Assembly (NCBI RefSeq): GCF_001039355.2
Contig: NW_019773681.1
Location: 64,599 to 128,598, forward strand
Direction: 5' to 3'
DNA length: 64,000 bases
Source of the DNA: Lingula anatina
Taxonomy: Eukaryota > Brachiopoda > Lingulata > Lingulida > Lingulidae
Shown here in pieces: positions 34,448-46,250 of this stretch. The notes below the pieces were generated by a model. It had not been told where the DNA came from. It searched no databases and worked only from the letters and a program-made list of their open reading frames with translations. The translations under genes were made by a program, and so were the position numbers. Numbering within the stretch: the stretch's first letter is position 1; each line of letters begins with the position of its first letter.

Positions 34448-34747
34448 AATTAAGTCGTTAGCAGCTAGTCAAGTCTAGTGATCCACGTGTTTATCGAATT
34501 TTGAATTTTGTGCTTGCTATCAGACCAAGTGACATCCATAAATGGCTACCCTTTGTAACTATCTCTTCAAAGATAATAACTTTTTTTTAGAAAAAACTGG
34601 GGATTAACTTTGAATAACAGAACGGATTAATTATACGGGAAATTTGTTGATAACCCCAGGAAAATTCTCTTTCAGATCTGAATAAAATTGTTTACTATTA
34701 TGTTTTAAAAGTGACATTATGTTAATTGCTATATTTATGTGCTTATC

Positions 34748-35195
34748 TCCTAGACCTACATGTACGGGCTCTAACGGAGCGCCATTTTTCTAATCCAGGT
34801 AAGTAATATTGATGCCGAACTTCTGCATATACTTCGACTTATATCCTGTGCAGGCGGCAGGGTGACGACCAACCCATACCAAACTCCAGTTAACTATTAA
34901 CAAAAACAACAAGAACAATAAAAGCAACTATTTTTTTGCTTTGGATTTTTAAATATTGGAATATACCAAGAAGGAATTTTATTCCATGTAAATTGTTTCC
35001 TGTGGGTTATGGAGTATCAGATACCTATTCAGCCTGGGATCATCCAGTACAAATACAATACCACAGGTTATACTGTTGTTTGAAACAAACGTGCTCTCAA
35101 GTGTATTATGATGCTGACACTTTAAAGTTGAAGTCGCGCCTTTAAACTGCTTTAATTTGTGGTTCAGTGTCAATAAGTATGTCACCCACCAGAAC
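34748..35195 (-). pseudogene. Relic of a second lipocalin paralogue in the L5 unit
   Basis: The exon-2-like piece (34748-34893) reads LTGVWYGLVVTL, then has a two-base insertion and a TAG. The exon-1-like piece (about 35000-35195) has a frameshift before STLKCQHHNTLESTF. More decayed than the L3 and L4 unit copies. Confidence 0.55.
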
Positions 35196-35289
35196 TCCAC
35201 GGCACTCTATATGAATTGTATCGGAAGCACTATAGGATTATTATTATTATTATGAAGGGAATACGCCTCACAGGACCCTATACGTTGGC

Positions 35290-35302
35290 AAAAAATAAAA
35301 AA

Positions 35303-35345
<43 letters not shown>

Positions 35346-35348
35346 AAA
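35290..35348. repeat. AAAT microsatellite
   Basis: About 14 AAAT units at the place matching 28076-28131. Confidence 0.95.
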
Positions 35349-36180
35349 TAAGAACAAAGAATGTAAAAAATATGAACACGTTTGTCTCATTAACTAGTTG
35401 GAAGGCTTCTCTATCAGTATGACAAAGTTTGTTAAGAATAACATTGATAACCATTCTTAGACCAACTGAGTCAACATGTAGGCCTCTCTCATAAGGGACT
35501 GGTAATTACTGCGGTTTAAATGCAGCAATCGGTCCAGTCTAAACCTGCAAAATTTTGGATCAAACTCTCTGAATGACGAAACAATATATATTGGAGACTA
35601 GATTGTACGAGTGGCAGGTTTCAAATGCAGGCACATATACTGTTTTGGCTCATCTGTGTGAAGAGTGTTTTTAAAAAATCTACCAAATGTCTATTTTCCT
35701 CTACCAATTTGTGCGTATGCATTTATTACAGAATGATTGGAGTACCAGTATATAAAGCATCATTGATGACAAGATGTTTTGTAGTGATTGTGCCGTTTCC
35801 TGTAATATGATAAAAGAAACGGAGACTGGTGTACAACGAGCATTATTCAATAGAATACTTTTTATAGGACTGTGAAAATGAACAGTTGTTCATCAGACGT
35901 GATTATTCTGAAGAGTAATTAAAAAATCTCCGAATATTTGTTCATGAAAAAATAGAATGAAAAAGACTGTGGGCCACTATGTTTTCGACGAGATCAATTG
36001 AAAAATTATCGGCATTTTGATTAAATAATTAAAATTATCTCAGTTTCATTTAATATTCTGTTTATGTACAGACACGCGTGTCATCTTATTTGGGTGAGAA
36101 TGATTTTGCAAATGCAAATGGTTGTTTGTCTATGGAGTAGCATATTCATAATTGAAATAGAGAGGGGGAATATAACACAA
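35349..36180. other. Shortened intergenic DNA between L5 and L6
   Basis: Matches the first and last parts of the L3-L4 and L4-L5 intervals, but about 1.8 kb of the middle is missing: near 36080 the sequence jumps to the GA-rich 3' flank. No gene is supported. Confidence 0.55.
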
Positions 36181-36284
36181 TAACACAGGTCATCAACACA
36201 GTGAACTTGACCTCAAACATTTATTTATTTATTTCCTTTAATGGTAAAATAATCCTGCGGTCATGTGATAAAGGAAAATTCCAC

Positions 36285-37466
36285 TCATAAGAGAATTTCA
36301 GACCAACTGTCTGCAGGGGGCATCCCGCAAACTAAAAAAAAAAGTTAAAATGAGACACCATTAAAATATTATAAAACATAAGTTGTCTGTTAACGGCTGA
36401 ATATGAGGTAATAGAACTGTTTATTTATTTTTTTTTTTTTCAAAGTAAAATGCACTGTATTTATACTTTTATTGATGGGGAAATGTAATCTTTGAGAAGA
36501 TTAATAAATTGCACCCATCACAAATTTTAATGGCACCCACTGATTGATTGATTATTGATCCGGATCACCACTGAAAAATAATCACCTCTAAGTTAATCCA
36601 TTTCTCACCTACCCTGAAAATTTCATCAAAATCCGTCCATAACTTCTTTAGTTAGGTTGATGATTGTTTATTGATTATTGATTGACAATTGATCTGGATC
36701 ACCACAAAAAACTAATCATCTCCTCCTTGACCCACTTCTGACAGTTCCGAAAATTCTCATCAAAATAATCCCATAAGTTTTTGAGTTATGTTGATGACAG
36801 ACATACAAACAAACAGACAGACAAACAGGGGTGAAAACATACAAACTAACAAACTGCTACAGCACCAAGTCACAACTTAAAAAATGTAAAAGCACACACA
36901 CACACACACCCACAACAATTTCACGGACTGTGACTGTTCCTTCATACCTCCAGTCTGTTCCATTGCCACATACTTCTTTTCTCCCATACATGGGTCCGAA
37001 GAAATACGGTTTAACAAGCTAGCAACGTCGCTGGGACTGAAGCACATGTACCGGCTCCAGAGGTGGTATGTGTTCTCGCCAAGTTCTGGGTAGTATTGGC
37101 GGCTCAATACGAAGTGACCATCTGTTTCTATAACAGTATCGTAGAACATCATGGTCCCATCTGAAAGGATGGAAATGCAACTAGATTTAAAGACAAGGTA
37201 TCTCAAGTAATTGGTTGAAATTATCAGGATAAATAAATTTTGAGGAAGGAGAGAAATGTCAGAAAATGCAATTATTCACAGAGCCCAGACTTCCACCAAA
37301 GTACCACAGTGGGAATGATAATTAATCAAGCAGCGACTTTATAAAAATAATATAAGCTATTAAATAATTAATAAACTCAATTATCACTATCAATTAATAA
37401 ATCAAATCTTAAATACGGTCAAATAGATACTTAGCCAGTTTAACGTAAGTATATGACCACAAAAGG

Positions 37467-37512
<46 letters not shown>

Positions 37513-38558
37513 GCTGATGATGATGATCTTGAACAAAATTCCAAATGTCACCGGAAAGTCTTCTCTAGTTAAAAACTTCTTTTCAGCCTTTTTCAGTGGG
37601 TTTTCCAGAAACTTACCGTCTTTTACGGCTACAAGTACTCCCGGTTGTTCTGTTTGAAAATACGTAAAGTTATATACGTCGCACGTGTTCTCGTTTGACC
37701 AGCTGTAAAACAGAACCAAGGCTGAGTGCTAGCTGATTTTGCTTGGTTATTTGCTTTCAATAGTTTCCAGTAATTGGCGTTTCTAAAAAAGCTCCATTTA
37801 CGAAACCGTGTGTCTTACTTTTTTGTGCCACCATAGAACTAACCAGGGCGCCATTGGATACTCAAATGCGCCACACTGGACGCTCGAGATCAGAGTCCCA
37901 TTACTTGAAAGCATCGCGCATTGCGAATAACGGTATCACACAGAGGCTACAATGTATTATGTGGGGCGAGTATGGGCGAGTTGTGGAATCGAGACGCTTG
38001 ATGTTTGGGAATATTAGACAGGTATAAACTAGTTTAATGGAATTATTTCCATTTAATTATTATTATGCGTAGCGTCAGATAGGACAAGGATACGTGTTAA
38101 GTCGGTCCTGGTTTGATATAAAAATTAATCTTTCCACCGGAATATTCGTCTAAGGAAGCAAAACAAATCTGACATGAAATACACGGTTACTTTCTCCTGT
38201 TTTGCTTAAGTCTAATTCGTTTCATAAGTGAAAACAACCAGGAAAATCTCACTCTATAAATTGTGTCAACTTCTTTTTGGATACTCACTTGTCTGCTATA
38301 ATTTCAAAGCCTACTGTTCTGAAATCTCGTTTAGTATCACGCTACGGAGTTGCGAAGAATTGTCTCTACATCGGTTCACCTGCGTTGTTCTTACCTTCTA
38401 AACCTGTGCATTCTAAAGCCAGGGCCGCCGTTTTTCCCATCCAGGTAGGTCACATTTAAACCAGCGTTCTGCAGATATCTAGACTCGTTGTGTGTAGAGA
38501 GCAGGGTGACCACCAACTCCCACCAAATTCCATTTAACTTATAATAATAATAATAATA

Positions 38559-38600
<42 letters not shown>

Positions 38601-38905
38601 ACAAATGTCTCAAATGTCAGACATTTTGAACTCGGTTAATGGCTTCGTATTTAATAATTTTTTAGATTTTGAATTAAGACGGAGAATATCCGGTTTTAAA
38701 AGAAACAGGCATTTAAACTAAACTATGCAAAGACCTAACATGCATAACGCAGTATACCCTTTAATGGACGTACCTTACTCATATCAAGATCCGCGATAGG
38801 ATCAAGGTTGCACTGCTCAGGAAATGGCATAAGTCTGGCCTTTTCCCTTGACGACACCAAGATAACCACACTGCAAGCAACCGTTAGAAACAGTAACCTG
38901 TACAT
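36285..38905 (-). CDS. L6: secreted lipocalin, five exons, 206 aa
   Basis: Exons: 38774-38905, 38395-38537, 37617-37702, 36948-37160, 36285-36331; same sizes and phases as L3-L5. Signal peptide MYRLLFLTVACSVV..., then FPEQC. Exon 2 has LNGIWWELVV and a less usual NAGLNVTYLDGKNGG. Exon 3 is SWSNENTCDVYNFTYFQ. Exon 4 has IETDGHFVLSRQYYPEL and YHLWSRYMCFSPSDVASLLNRIS. End: VCGMPPADSWSEILL-stop (TGA). All splice sites are consensus. Predicted secreted lipocalin with unknown ligand. The 3' flanking region carries a SINE-like insert (36541-36850) inside intron 4. Confidence 0.87.
36541..36850 (+). repeat. SINE-like repeat in L6 intron 4
   Basis: Contains two diverged copies of a module (GATCTGGATCACCAC ... 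AATTTCATCAAAATC ... AGTTATGTTGATGA) and ends in a CAGACAAACAAAC-type tail with GGGTGAAAACATA. The same 3' tail is at 46885-46957 and the same inner phrases at 44895-45235. No coding potential. Confidence 0.7.
37466..37512. repeat. ATT microsatellite in L6 intron 3
   Basis: About 15 ATT units followed by GATGAT; same place as the intron-3 repeats of L4 and L5. Confidence 0.95.
38540..38600. repeat. AAT/ATT repeat at the L6 intron-1 acceptor
   Basis: Six AAT then about 13 ATT units, starting two bases from the exon-2 border; near-palindromic like the L4 repeat. Confidence 0.95.
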
Positions 38906-38980
38906 TTTGCTGCTATGAGATGCACACGTATTTAGGCAGTAGCACGTAGATGAGCTTACAATAATTGATAACTGTGAGCT

Positions 38981-39300
38981 GCAATAAATAGTGCCTCGAT
39001 AGCCTGCTTTCTCGGGACAGAACAATAGAGCAGCTGCGCTATCATATTTTCGGTACTTGTGCGCTTAACTCAGCCGTCTTTTCATACAAATACAAATCGT
39101 ATATTTCCGACCCTTGACAGTTCGACCTTGACAGGGATAACCAATTACATGGTTTCTTTTAATAAACTTTGGTTAATGAGCTAATAGTATCATTCCTTTC
39201 AACAGTTCCCCATCTGCCCATTGGATGTGACTCGGCCAATGTCAACCTTCATTAACCCGCCCCCAACCAATGCAGTTGGACTAATGACACAATCCAATTC
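38981..39300 (-). promoter_or_regulatory. L6 promoter block
   Basis: TATA-like ACTATTTATTG about 80 bases before the ATG and the shared upstream block at about 39110-39270. Confidence 0.4.
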
Positions 39301-42180
39301 AATTTGCGCAGCTCCTTATTCCGTAGTTTTGATCCAGAACAGAGCAAAGTGTAAGTCGTCGCGTTAAATCAAGCAAAGATACTAAGATCACACAGTGCAA
39401 GATAATAAAACAATGTTTTTTTAAGAATACGCTTGTCCTTATTAAGAAAAACATCGTTTGGCGACTTCAGAGCAAATTACAGAATACAAAATCACTCTCA
39501 GAAGAGGATATATAACAGAGTTATATAGAGTCTAGACGCATCATTGTTTATCTGAAAATGAAATAAAAATACATATTGGAAATTGGATAATTGCAGTTGA
39601 AAGTTTGAAATGCAGGCACATTTACTGTTTACATTAACGTGTGTCTGACACGTTCGTGTGAAGGCTGCTTTTTTAATTGCATGATTTGCTTCCCCACAAA
39701 ACATATTCGACAAAACATTTACCTGCAGCAATTAAGTTAGTCAAGGTTTGTGAAGCTATAACAACGATAAAAAAGGTAGAGTCTCCCTTTTTTCTGTTGT
39801 AATGTTTTAATGTTCTCCATACATTATTTTAATAATTATTCAAAAATAATTTTAATAATTATTAGAAAATTATTTTATAATAGTACTATATGCACTGCGG
39901 GTGGGAGTGTTAAGAACACGCAAAACAGAATAATTATTTCAAACAGTATTTTACCACCAGTAAATGTTTATCCTGAAATATGTATTTATGAAGAGTGAAA
40001 TAAAATGTCACTATTGATTAATGCATTGTTCGTGTGCTGTAGGAAGATTAACATGTTTAGAATCCCCATTAGTATTAATTGTCTATGTAAGGGTTGAATT
40101 GAAACCACAAAGTTTTTAACTGTAAAATAAGACTTCATTCATGCTGTCAAAATCGACATTTGATAATTATAAACGTTAAGTAGACTTAAGTTCCTATTCA
40201 TCGCACTCCAATCACCGCGGTTTACATTATACGGCTGGCCATGTTTTGCTCTGATACAGACTGGGTGTTGATGCTCTCGCTTCCCTGGGGAGGATACAGC
40301 CCAGCTGAGGTATAAGGTATGAGGCCCTGAAAGCCAGCAAAGGAACAATTTCTTTCAGTGCCAGACCAGGAAATTTTTCCCCTGCTTCAACCGCTAAGTG
40401 CTAAGTGCCAAAGCGGGGAGACAGCAGGTATTGTTTATGAAGGACTCCTTTGTTTCCAAACGGGGTCTAACCCAAGTCCTCTCACTGCTGAGGCAGACCC
40501 TACCCGTCAGGTCCAGAGGAAAGCATGAAACACAAAGGTCCCTGTGTCCTTGTTATATTAGCTTAGAAGGTCCCTCTCTCCATTAATCAAGATACTAAGC
40601 TAGTACAGTAAATACATTGTAAACAACCCATTAAAAATATGTGAAATTGTATTATACCACCAAAACAGCGGTTTTGCAATTTTTCTGGAATCTGTGCTTG
40701 CCATCAGACCACGTGACATCCATAAATGGCTGCCCATTTGTAATAATCTCTTAAGGGATTATTTTTAAAAATTAGAAAAAAAATGACTCACTTTGAATGT
40801 CAGAAACTCTAGTGGCGTTGTAATCCCTTAAATTGTTAAATCAAACGCCACTAGTTTCAGATAGTATACATTGTACCAATAAGAAATCTGTTGAGTTTCG
40901 TTTAATTATTTTTCGAAAATGACATTTTTACAAATATTTTCTACTTATTTTTTATGCTTTAAGCACTCTAGGGTAAAAATGTCCATTTTATGACAAGAAT
41001 GTTTCTCTGTTGTCTGAAAAATTAAAGGGGCTTATAAAGGAAAATATTCAAGTTTAGTGAATCAATATTTTCACAAGATTGCAGGCAGTGCATCTACAGA
41101 AGGCACATGAAGCTCTGTTCTGTTTAGAGTAATTTTGATGCGGTTTGATTTGAACCAACTTTTGTAGAAATAACTTCTTCGTTTTATCTAAATTGTCAAA
41201 AAAAATTATTGCAATTTCAGACATATTTGAGTTTACTTCAAATTCCGTGTTTTGCTGAATTAGATATCAACGTCACCACTGATGTTGTATGTAATGTATT
41301 ATTAGCCTATAAATTAATTTACAAGATGGTCGCCGAGCCTAATGAAGACATATATATACTGAACAACAGCTATAAAAACTTATTTTTACAGTGTAGTTTA
41401 TTTTGAAAAAAAGAATCATGTCACTTCTCAGGTACAGTAAAATAATTTTTATTCCCACGAATGGACTAACCGACAAGTTTCAGACCATTGGAATCTGTAC
41501 AAGATTGTCGCAAATGCCCTTTTAGAAGTAATCACTTCCTACGGTGGCCACTGTGTAACGTGATGGTGCATAACAGACATGTAAAAAGATTTTTTACTGC
41601 TAGGTGTTGATTTATATTGTTCAATATACATGAAGGTATTTTATAAATTCAAAATGTCATCAGCGACAAAATGAATGCTATTCACAAATATGTTTCCAAA
41701 ATTTACATCATATTTTTCTTCATTCTAGCCCTAACGAAAAATATAACGATTGGATACCCTGTATCGTATACAGATTATTAGTACCATCCCTACACAACGT
41801 GAAAAAAATATACCAAAGAAACAACCTCAATCGCTTGGGAAGCAAGAAGGCTTCAAATCTGCGCTTTTTGAGCATTTTGGTCGCATATTTGACTTACTTT
41901 TTTCCCACCAGACCCAGATGCATAGAACGTAAGCATAAAATATCTGTGAAGATATAATTTTGTCGGAAGAAAAAAACGAAACTGACATATTTCTATGAGC
42001 TATACTATTTGAATCATTATGGTGGTATTTGATCGAGTTCATTGGCACTTATTTGACCCCAAGTGCTTGACGACTAAACAAAGAAGTATTTAAGATAGCA
42101 TTTCTGCTTTAATTATATCTTGATTCAGAACACATTTTATTAATATCGACTGCAAGTGATGGAGAGATTCAGATGTTTGT
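39301..42180. other. Intergenic DNA between L6 and L7
   Basis: No gene is supported. The first part (to about 40030) matches the L3/L4 upstream DNA. 40140-40600 is a G/C-richer insert not found in the other units, with no domain in its open frames. 40802-40860 holds a short hairpin (CTAGTGGCGTT and its inverse). 41000-42180 is A/T-rich without recognisable content. The second-paralogue relic was not found in this unit. Confidence 0.5.
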
Positions 42181-42183
42181 CTT

Positions 42184-42185
<2 letters not shown>

Positions 42186-42224
<39 letters not shown>
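42186..42224. repeat. GA dinucleotide microsatellite, L7 3' flank
   Basis: About 19 GA units at the place where L3-L6 carry shorter GA-rich tracts. Confidence 0.95.
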
Positions 42225-42228
<4 letters not shown>

Positions 42229-42318
42229 ATGCAACAGAAAGTCTATTTATCTCATGAGATGATACAATAACATGAACACAATTGATCTTTCGGTCTCGTA
42301 AGTACGACATAATTTCCC

Positions 42319-43343
42319 CTACTGAAGTATCTCGGACCAACTGGCAGCAGGGGGCATCCCGCAAACTAAAAATAAATAAAAAACAAGACGCTGCAGATTA
42401 AAAAAAGAGGGGCCATAAAATATCGTAACTGTAATGTATTCGTCTGTGGGTGTTTGTAAGTCTAGTGAAAGGTGGAATGAAGTTGATTTAGAAACTTCTC
42501 ATTCGATTTTCTGTGAACATTGTAAATTATTTATATAAAATATATCCTACTGAGCTTAAATTCGATCGTTGCTTGAGACCCAAGTGTTGGTAAGATAATT
42601 GAATAGTAATTCATCCACTAACTCAATATTGTAGCACACCAAGTCACACCTAGCATGATTTTGTAGCACGCCCTCGGTCACAACTAGCACAATATTAACT
42701 AACACTATTACACCGATAGTGCCTACTCTTACATACCAGTAGAATGTTCCATTTCTACATACTTCTTTTCTCTCAGACATGGGTCTGAAGAAATACGGTT
42801 CAAAATTTTAGCGACGTCTCTAGGGTTGAAGCACATGTACTGGCTCCAGAGATGGTACGTGCTCTCGTCAAGATCCGGGTAGTAATCACGGGTCATTATA
42901 AAGTGACCATCTGTTTCAATAATATAACTATAGTACATAAAGGTCCCGTCTGAAAAGATGAAAATATAACAGAAACAATAATATTACATATTATATGTAA
43001 AATCATTTTCAACAAATGTTGCTTTTTTGCATGATATAATTATTTAGGGGGGAAAGAATATATAGTGTTAACGAATTCAACTGAATCACGATAACTTAAA
43101 ATGATTGAGGTTTAAGGTGGAAAGAAAGACTTTAGAGCACTATTAGACCACGGATCCCCCACCAATGCAAAATTTATATTAATAAAGTGGAGATGATTAT
43201 GGAATATTTGAGCACTGAATTCCATTGAAATTATCACTATAATTGCAAGCGTACAGCGCAACCTCCCTAATGACAAATGTAAATGTTTTTACAATGATTT
43301 TAGAGGTACATTTTAACCGAGCATTGGCGGAGCGTGGATTTCC

Positions 43344-43386
<43 letters not shown>

Positions 43387-45557
43387 AAAAAACACTTCTA
43401 CTAGTTTGTTTAAGTCAAAATGACAAGGAAACCCGAAAAATCTCCCTTTGTCCTTTGGCATTTCTCTCAGTTATACAATTTGAAATCACAAAGTGTCATT
43501 TTTTTTTCTTGCATCAAAAATTGGCTTCAAATGCATCTTTAAAATACTGCACCGGCATAAGGACACCCGGATAAAGCTTAATTAGTAAATGGACAGAACT
43601 CTTAGAATGCAGGCTTTAATTATGATTCATTCATTTATGTGATTATTATTATTATTATTATTAGCATTAGCATTGGACCAACCTGAGTTTAAAAGATTGC
43701 TGGGAACTCTCCCCTATTATCAAGATTTTCGTATGTTTCCAGAAATTCTCTCAAACATTGAGTAGGCTACATTGCAAAAACTCACCGTCCTTTGTGGCAG
43801 CAAGCACTCCTTCCTCTTCCGTTGGTAAAAATGTGAATTCAAGTTCGTCACATGTGTCCTCGTTAGACCAGCTGAAAAACAAGGGAGTGCATAAAAGTTA
43901 TTATTGGCTAATGACTTCTTCTATCGCCCAGTGACATAAGTGACGTACAATCCACTAGCAAAAAAAAAGTGTCACGTCTACCGCTTTTCTGAAACTTGCT
44001 ACAAGGATACTCACAGCTTTAATTTATTGCATAATAAGTAGCAAATAGATCATCGAGCTAACTGGGTATGTGAGTAGCCATTGAAATACTCCAACACCAA
44101 TTTACTTTAAAATATGCGGCTCCTAAGTGTCAGAGATATATTTTTTACTAAGCGGTTGACATGGGACTGCCATTCTGACCAGCCAAATTGCCATGAGATT
44201 GGAGTATTTCAGGAAAACCATTCATAGGGTTAGACAACATCATAGCCAAACAGCATTCGAACAAGATTGCCTGGGAAAGGCCGACCAAAGAAAACCATGC
44301 ACACCCAGAAAAGAAGGAATGCCAACACGCCTTCCTGGTAAAAAAAACGTTTCATGACATTTAGGAGCTTGACTGCTACATTTCTGAGGTGAAATCTAGG
44401 GACTAAAACCGAGGCCCTATGGTTTTAACTGTGGATCGATCAATTTCAGAGGGGATTTTCACTAAATTGCTTTCAAATTAAGCGGCTTAAATGTCTGTCA
44501 CGCCTACTCAAGCCGCTAGGGGATAATTCATTATCGTTTAGAAGCAGCTTCAGTTGGCCTGCCAGACATCTGGGCTGCTTAAGCTGAAAGCAATTTAGCG
44601 AGAAACCCCTTTGAGATAGTTCGATCCTGTTAGATCAATCTAGGTTTGGGAACCCAGTCCTAGTTTAATTTTACTCTGAGTCGTATTTTCCTAATGCTCT
44701 GTTCTTACCTTCTAAATCTCTGCATTCTTACGGCGGGTCCTCCAGCCAGTAAAGTCGCATTAAAAGCGTCGTTCTTCAGATACCTTGACTCATTGTGTGT
44801 AGATAGCCGGGTGATGACCAACTCATACCACATGCCATTTAACTGATAGTAATTATAATGACTTCTTAAAAATCACTCGGGGAGAGCGACCTCTTTCAAA
44901 AAAATAACTAAATTAATTTATGTATCATCACCAAAATCTTATCATTTTGGCCCATTTGTGACCTGTCCTGAATAAATAATTATGAATTATCAACAAAATC
45001 TAATAATTTCTCCCTTGGTCCTTTTGTGACCTATCATGTAAATTTCATCAAAATCTGTACAAAATTACTTAACATCAATTAATTAACCTTTTAATTATTT
45101 TTCATTGCCAAAATTTAATCATTTCTTCTTTGGCCCATTTGTGACCTATTTTGGAAATTTCATCAAAATCAGCTCATTACTTTTTCCGTAATGCTGTTCA
45201 CAGACAAACAAACCCACTAACGACAACATCTAGGGAATAATAATAATAATAATAATAATAGTTAATGTCTCAAACTATAAGGTCTCAATTGCACGTTCAT
45301 ATTTCATAATATTCTCGTCGGATTTGGGAAGAATAGACATTTAATGTTAATTTCAATTAATTCTTATCTAAAGACCCTTTAAAGATTTAACTCACATAAT
45401 ATCTCTTTGAGGCACTTACCGGTAACTTATGCCTATCAAGATCCGCCATTGGACCAATGTTACACTTTTTAGGAAAAGGCATAAGACTGGTCTTTTTCCA
45501 TGACGACACAGAGGTCATCAAACTACAAGCAGTCAAAAGGAGGAGAGACCCCGCCAT
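42319..45557 (-). CDS. L7: secreted lipocalin, divergent copy, 205 aa
   Basis: Exons: 45420-45557, 44709-44842, 43786-43871, 42737-42949, 42319-42365. Exon 1 has a different signal peptide (MAGSLLLLTACSLMTSV...), still followed by MPFPKKC, and ends two codons later than the others (…DRHKLP before a strong GTAAGT). Exon 2 is nine bases shorter and reads LNGMWYELVI, the textbook lipocalin G-x-W-Y-E motif; it lacks three codons in the TYLD loop. Exon 4 has IETDGHFIMTRDYYPDL and YHLWSQYMCFNPRDVAKILNRIS, with Gln in place of the motif-3 Arg. The exon-4 donor is shifted in sequence but keeps length and phase. End: VCGMPPAASWSEILQ-stop. Five cysteines match the other copies. The most diverged complete member, at the upstream edge of the array. 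Confidence 0.85.
43350..43384. repeat. CA dinucleotide microsatellite in L7 intron 3
   Basis: About 17 CA units. Confidence 0.95.
44394..44677. mobile_element. MITE-like inverted-repeat element in L7 intron 2
   Basis: Ends are TAGGGACT and AGTCCTA. Inside, ACTAAATTGCTTTCA...AAGCGGCTTAAATGTCTG faces CAGACATCTGGGCTGCTTAAG...GAAAGCAATTTAGCGA, and GGATCGATCAATTTC faces its inverse. Diverged relatives are at about 10430-10645, 58745-58945 and, in pieces, 1430-1610. Confidence 0.65.
44895..45235 (+). repeat. SINE-like repeat in L7 intron 1
   Basis: Three or four diverged copies of a module with GGCCCATTTGTGACCT and AATTTCATCAAAATC, ending in CAGACAAACAAACCCAC. Same family as 36541-36850. Confidence 0.6.
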
Positions 45558-45619
45558 ATTGCTGTTGTGAGATCCACACGTATCAAGGAAATGGCAGTCT
45601 GTGTTATAATCGAAAAGTA

Positions 45620-46250
45620 TAGTACCACGGTAGACGGCTAACTTGGGTCTTGCAGTTCAGACCATACGTCGGATGAGCAATATGGCGCCTGCTCCATTAT
45701 AACGAGTACGTCTTTTTATAAGTTAATGTTGTAATTCGGGTCTCTATAAAAATGTCCTCAGAATTCAAGCAAGCCAATCATATGGTTTCTTTTTACTGGT
45801 TAAGGGCAGAACAGCCAATGGCGACATTCCGTTCAATACTTCATCAACCGACCGATTGATGTCACCCTGCTAGGTTAAACCTCGTTTCGAAATGACTCCA
45901 CCCCCAGCCATTTTGTTCGAGCTGACAACATCTTTCATTTAAAATAACCCCGCCCATTTCTGTCCTGTCGATCCATATTCCAAACAAATTTAAGTCAAAA
46001 TGCGGTAATTTCAACAAAAACTTAAAAAGAAACATATTGCATACATAGAGGAAACAGGACCCGCATCACAAACAAAACGCTACAAGTTGCCATGTTTTCA
46101 CACGCCAATATTAGAACTTTCCGGTGTGTTATGATGCCGGCACTGTATAATTGAACTGGTTTGTTTCCGTTTCTCTGCAACTTCTGGTTCGAAGTCTATA
46201 AGTAATATGTGTACGTCTTTTCCTAAACTATCCAGATAATCTGTTAACAG
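45620..46250 (-). promoter_or_regulatory. L7 upstream region
   Basis: A TATA-like GTACTATACTTTT lies at about 45620-45635, some 70 bases before the ATG. The block at 45740-45930 is a diverged form of the promoter block of L3-L6. The part at 46020-46250 recurs upstream of the truncated L1 (11830-12000). Confidence 0.35.

Noticed and set aside
40139-40586. G/C-richer insert with open frames on both strands
   Set aside because: No domain or splice pattern recognised; kept only as a note in the intergenic entry.
40802-40860. Hairpin with CTAGTGGCGTT arms
   Set aside because: Too short and isolated to call an element or RNA gene.
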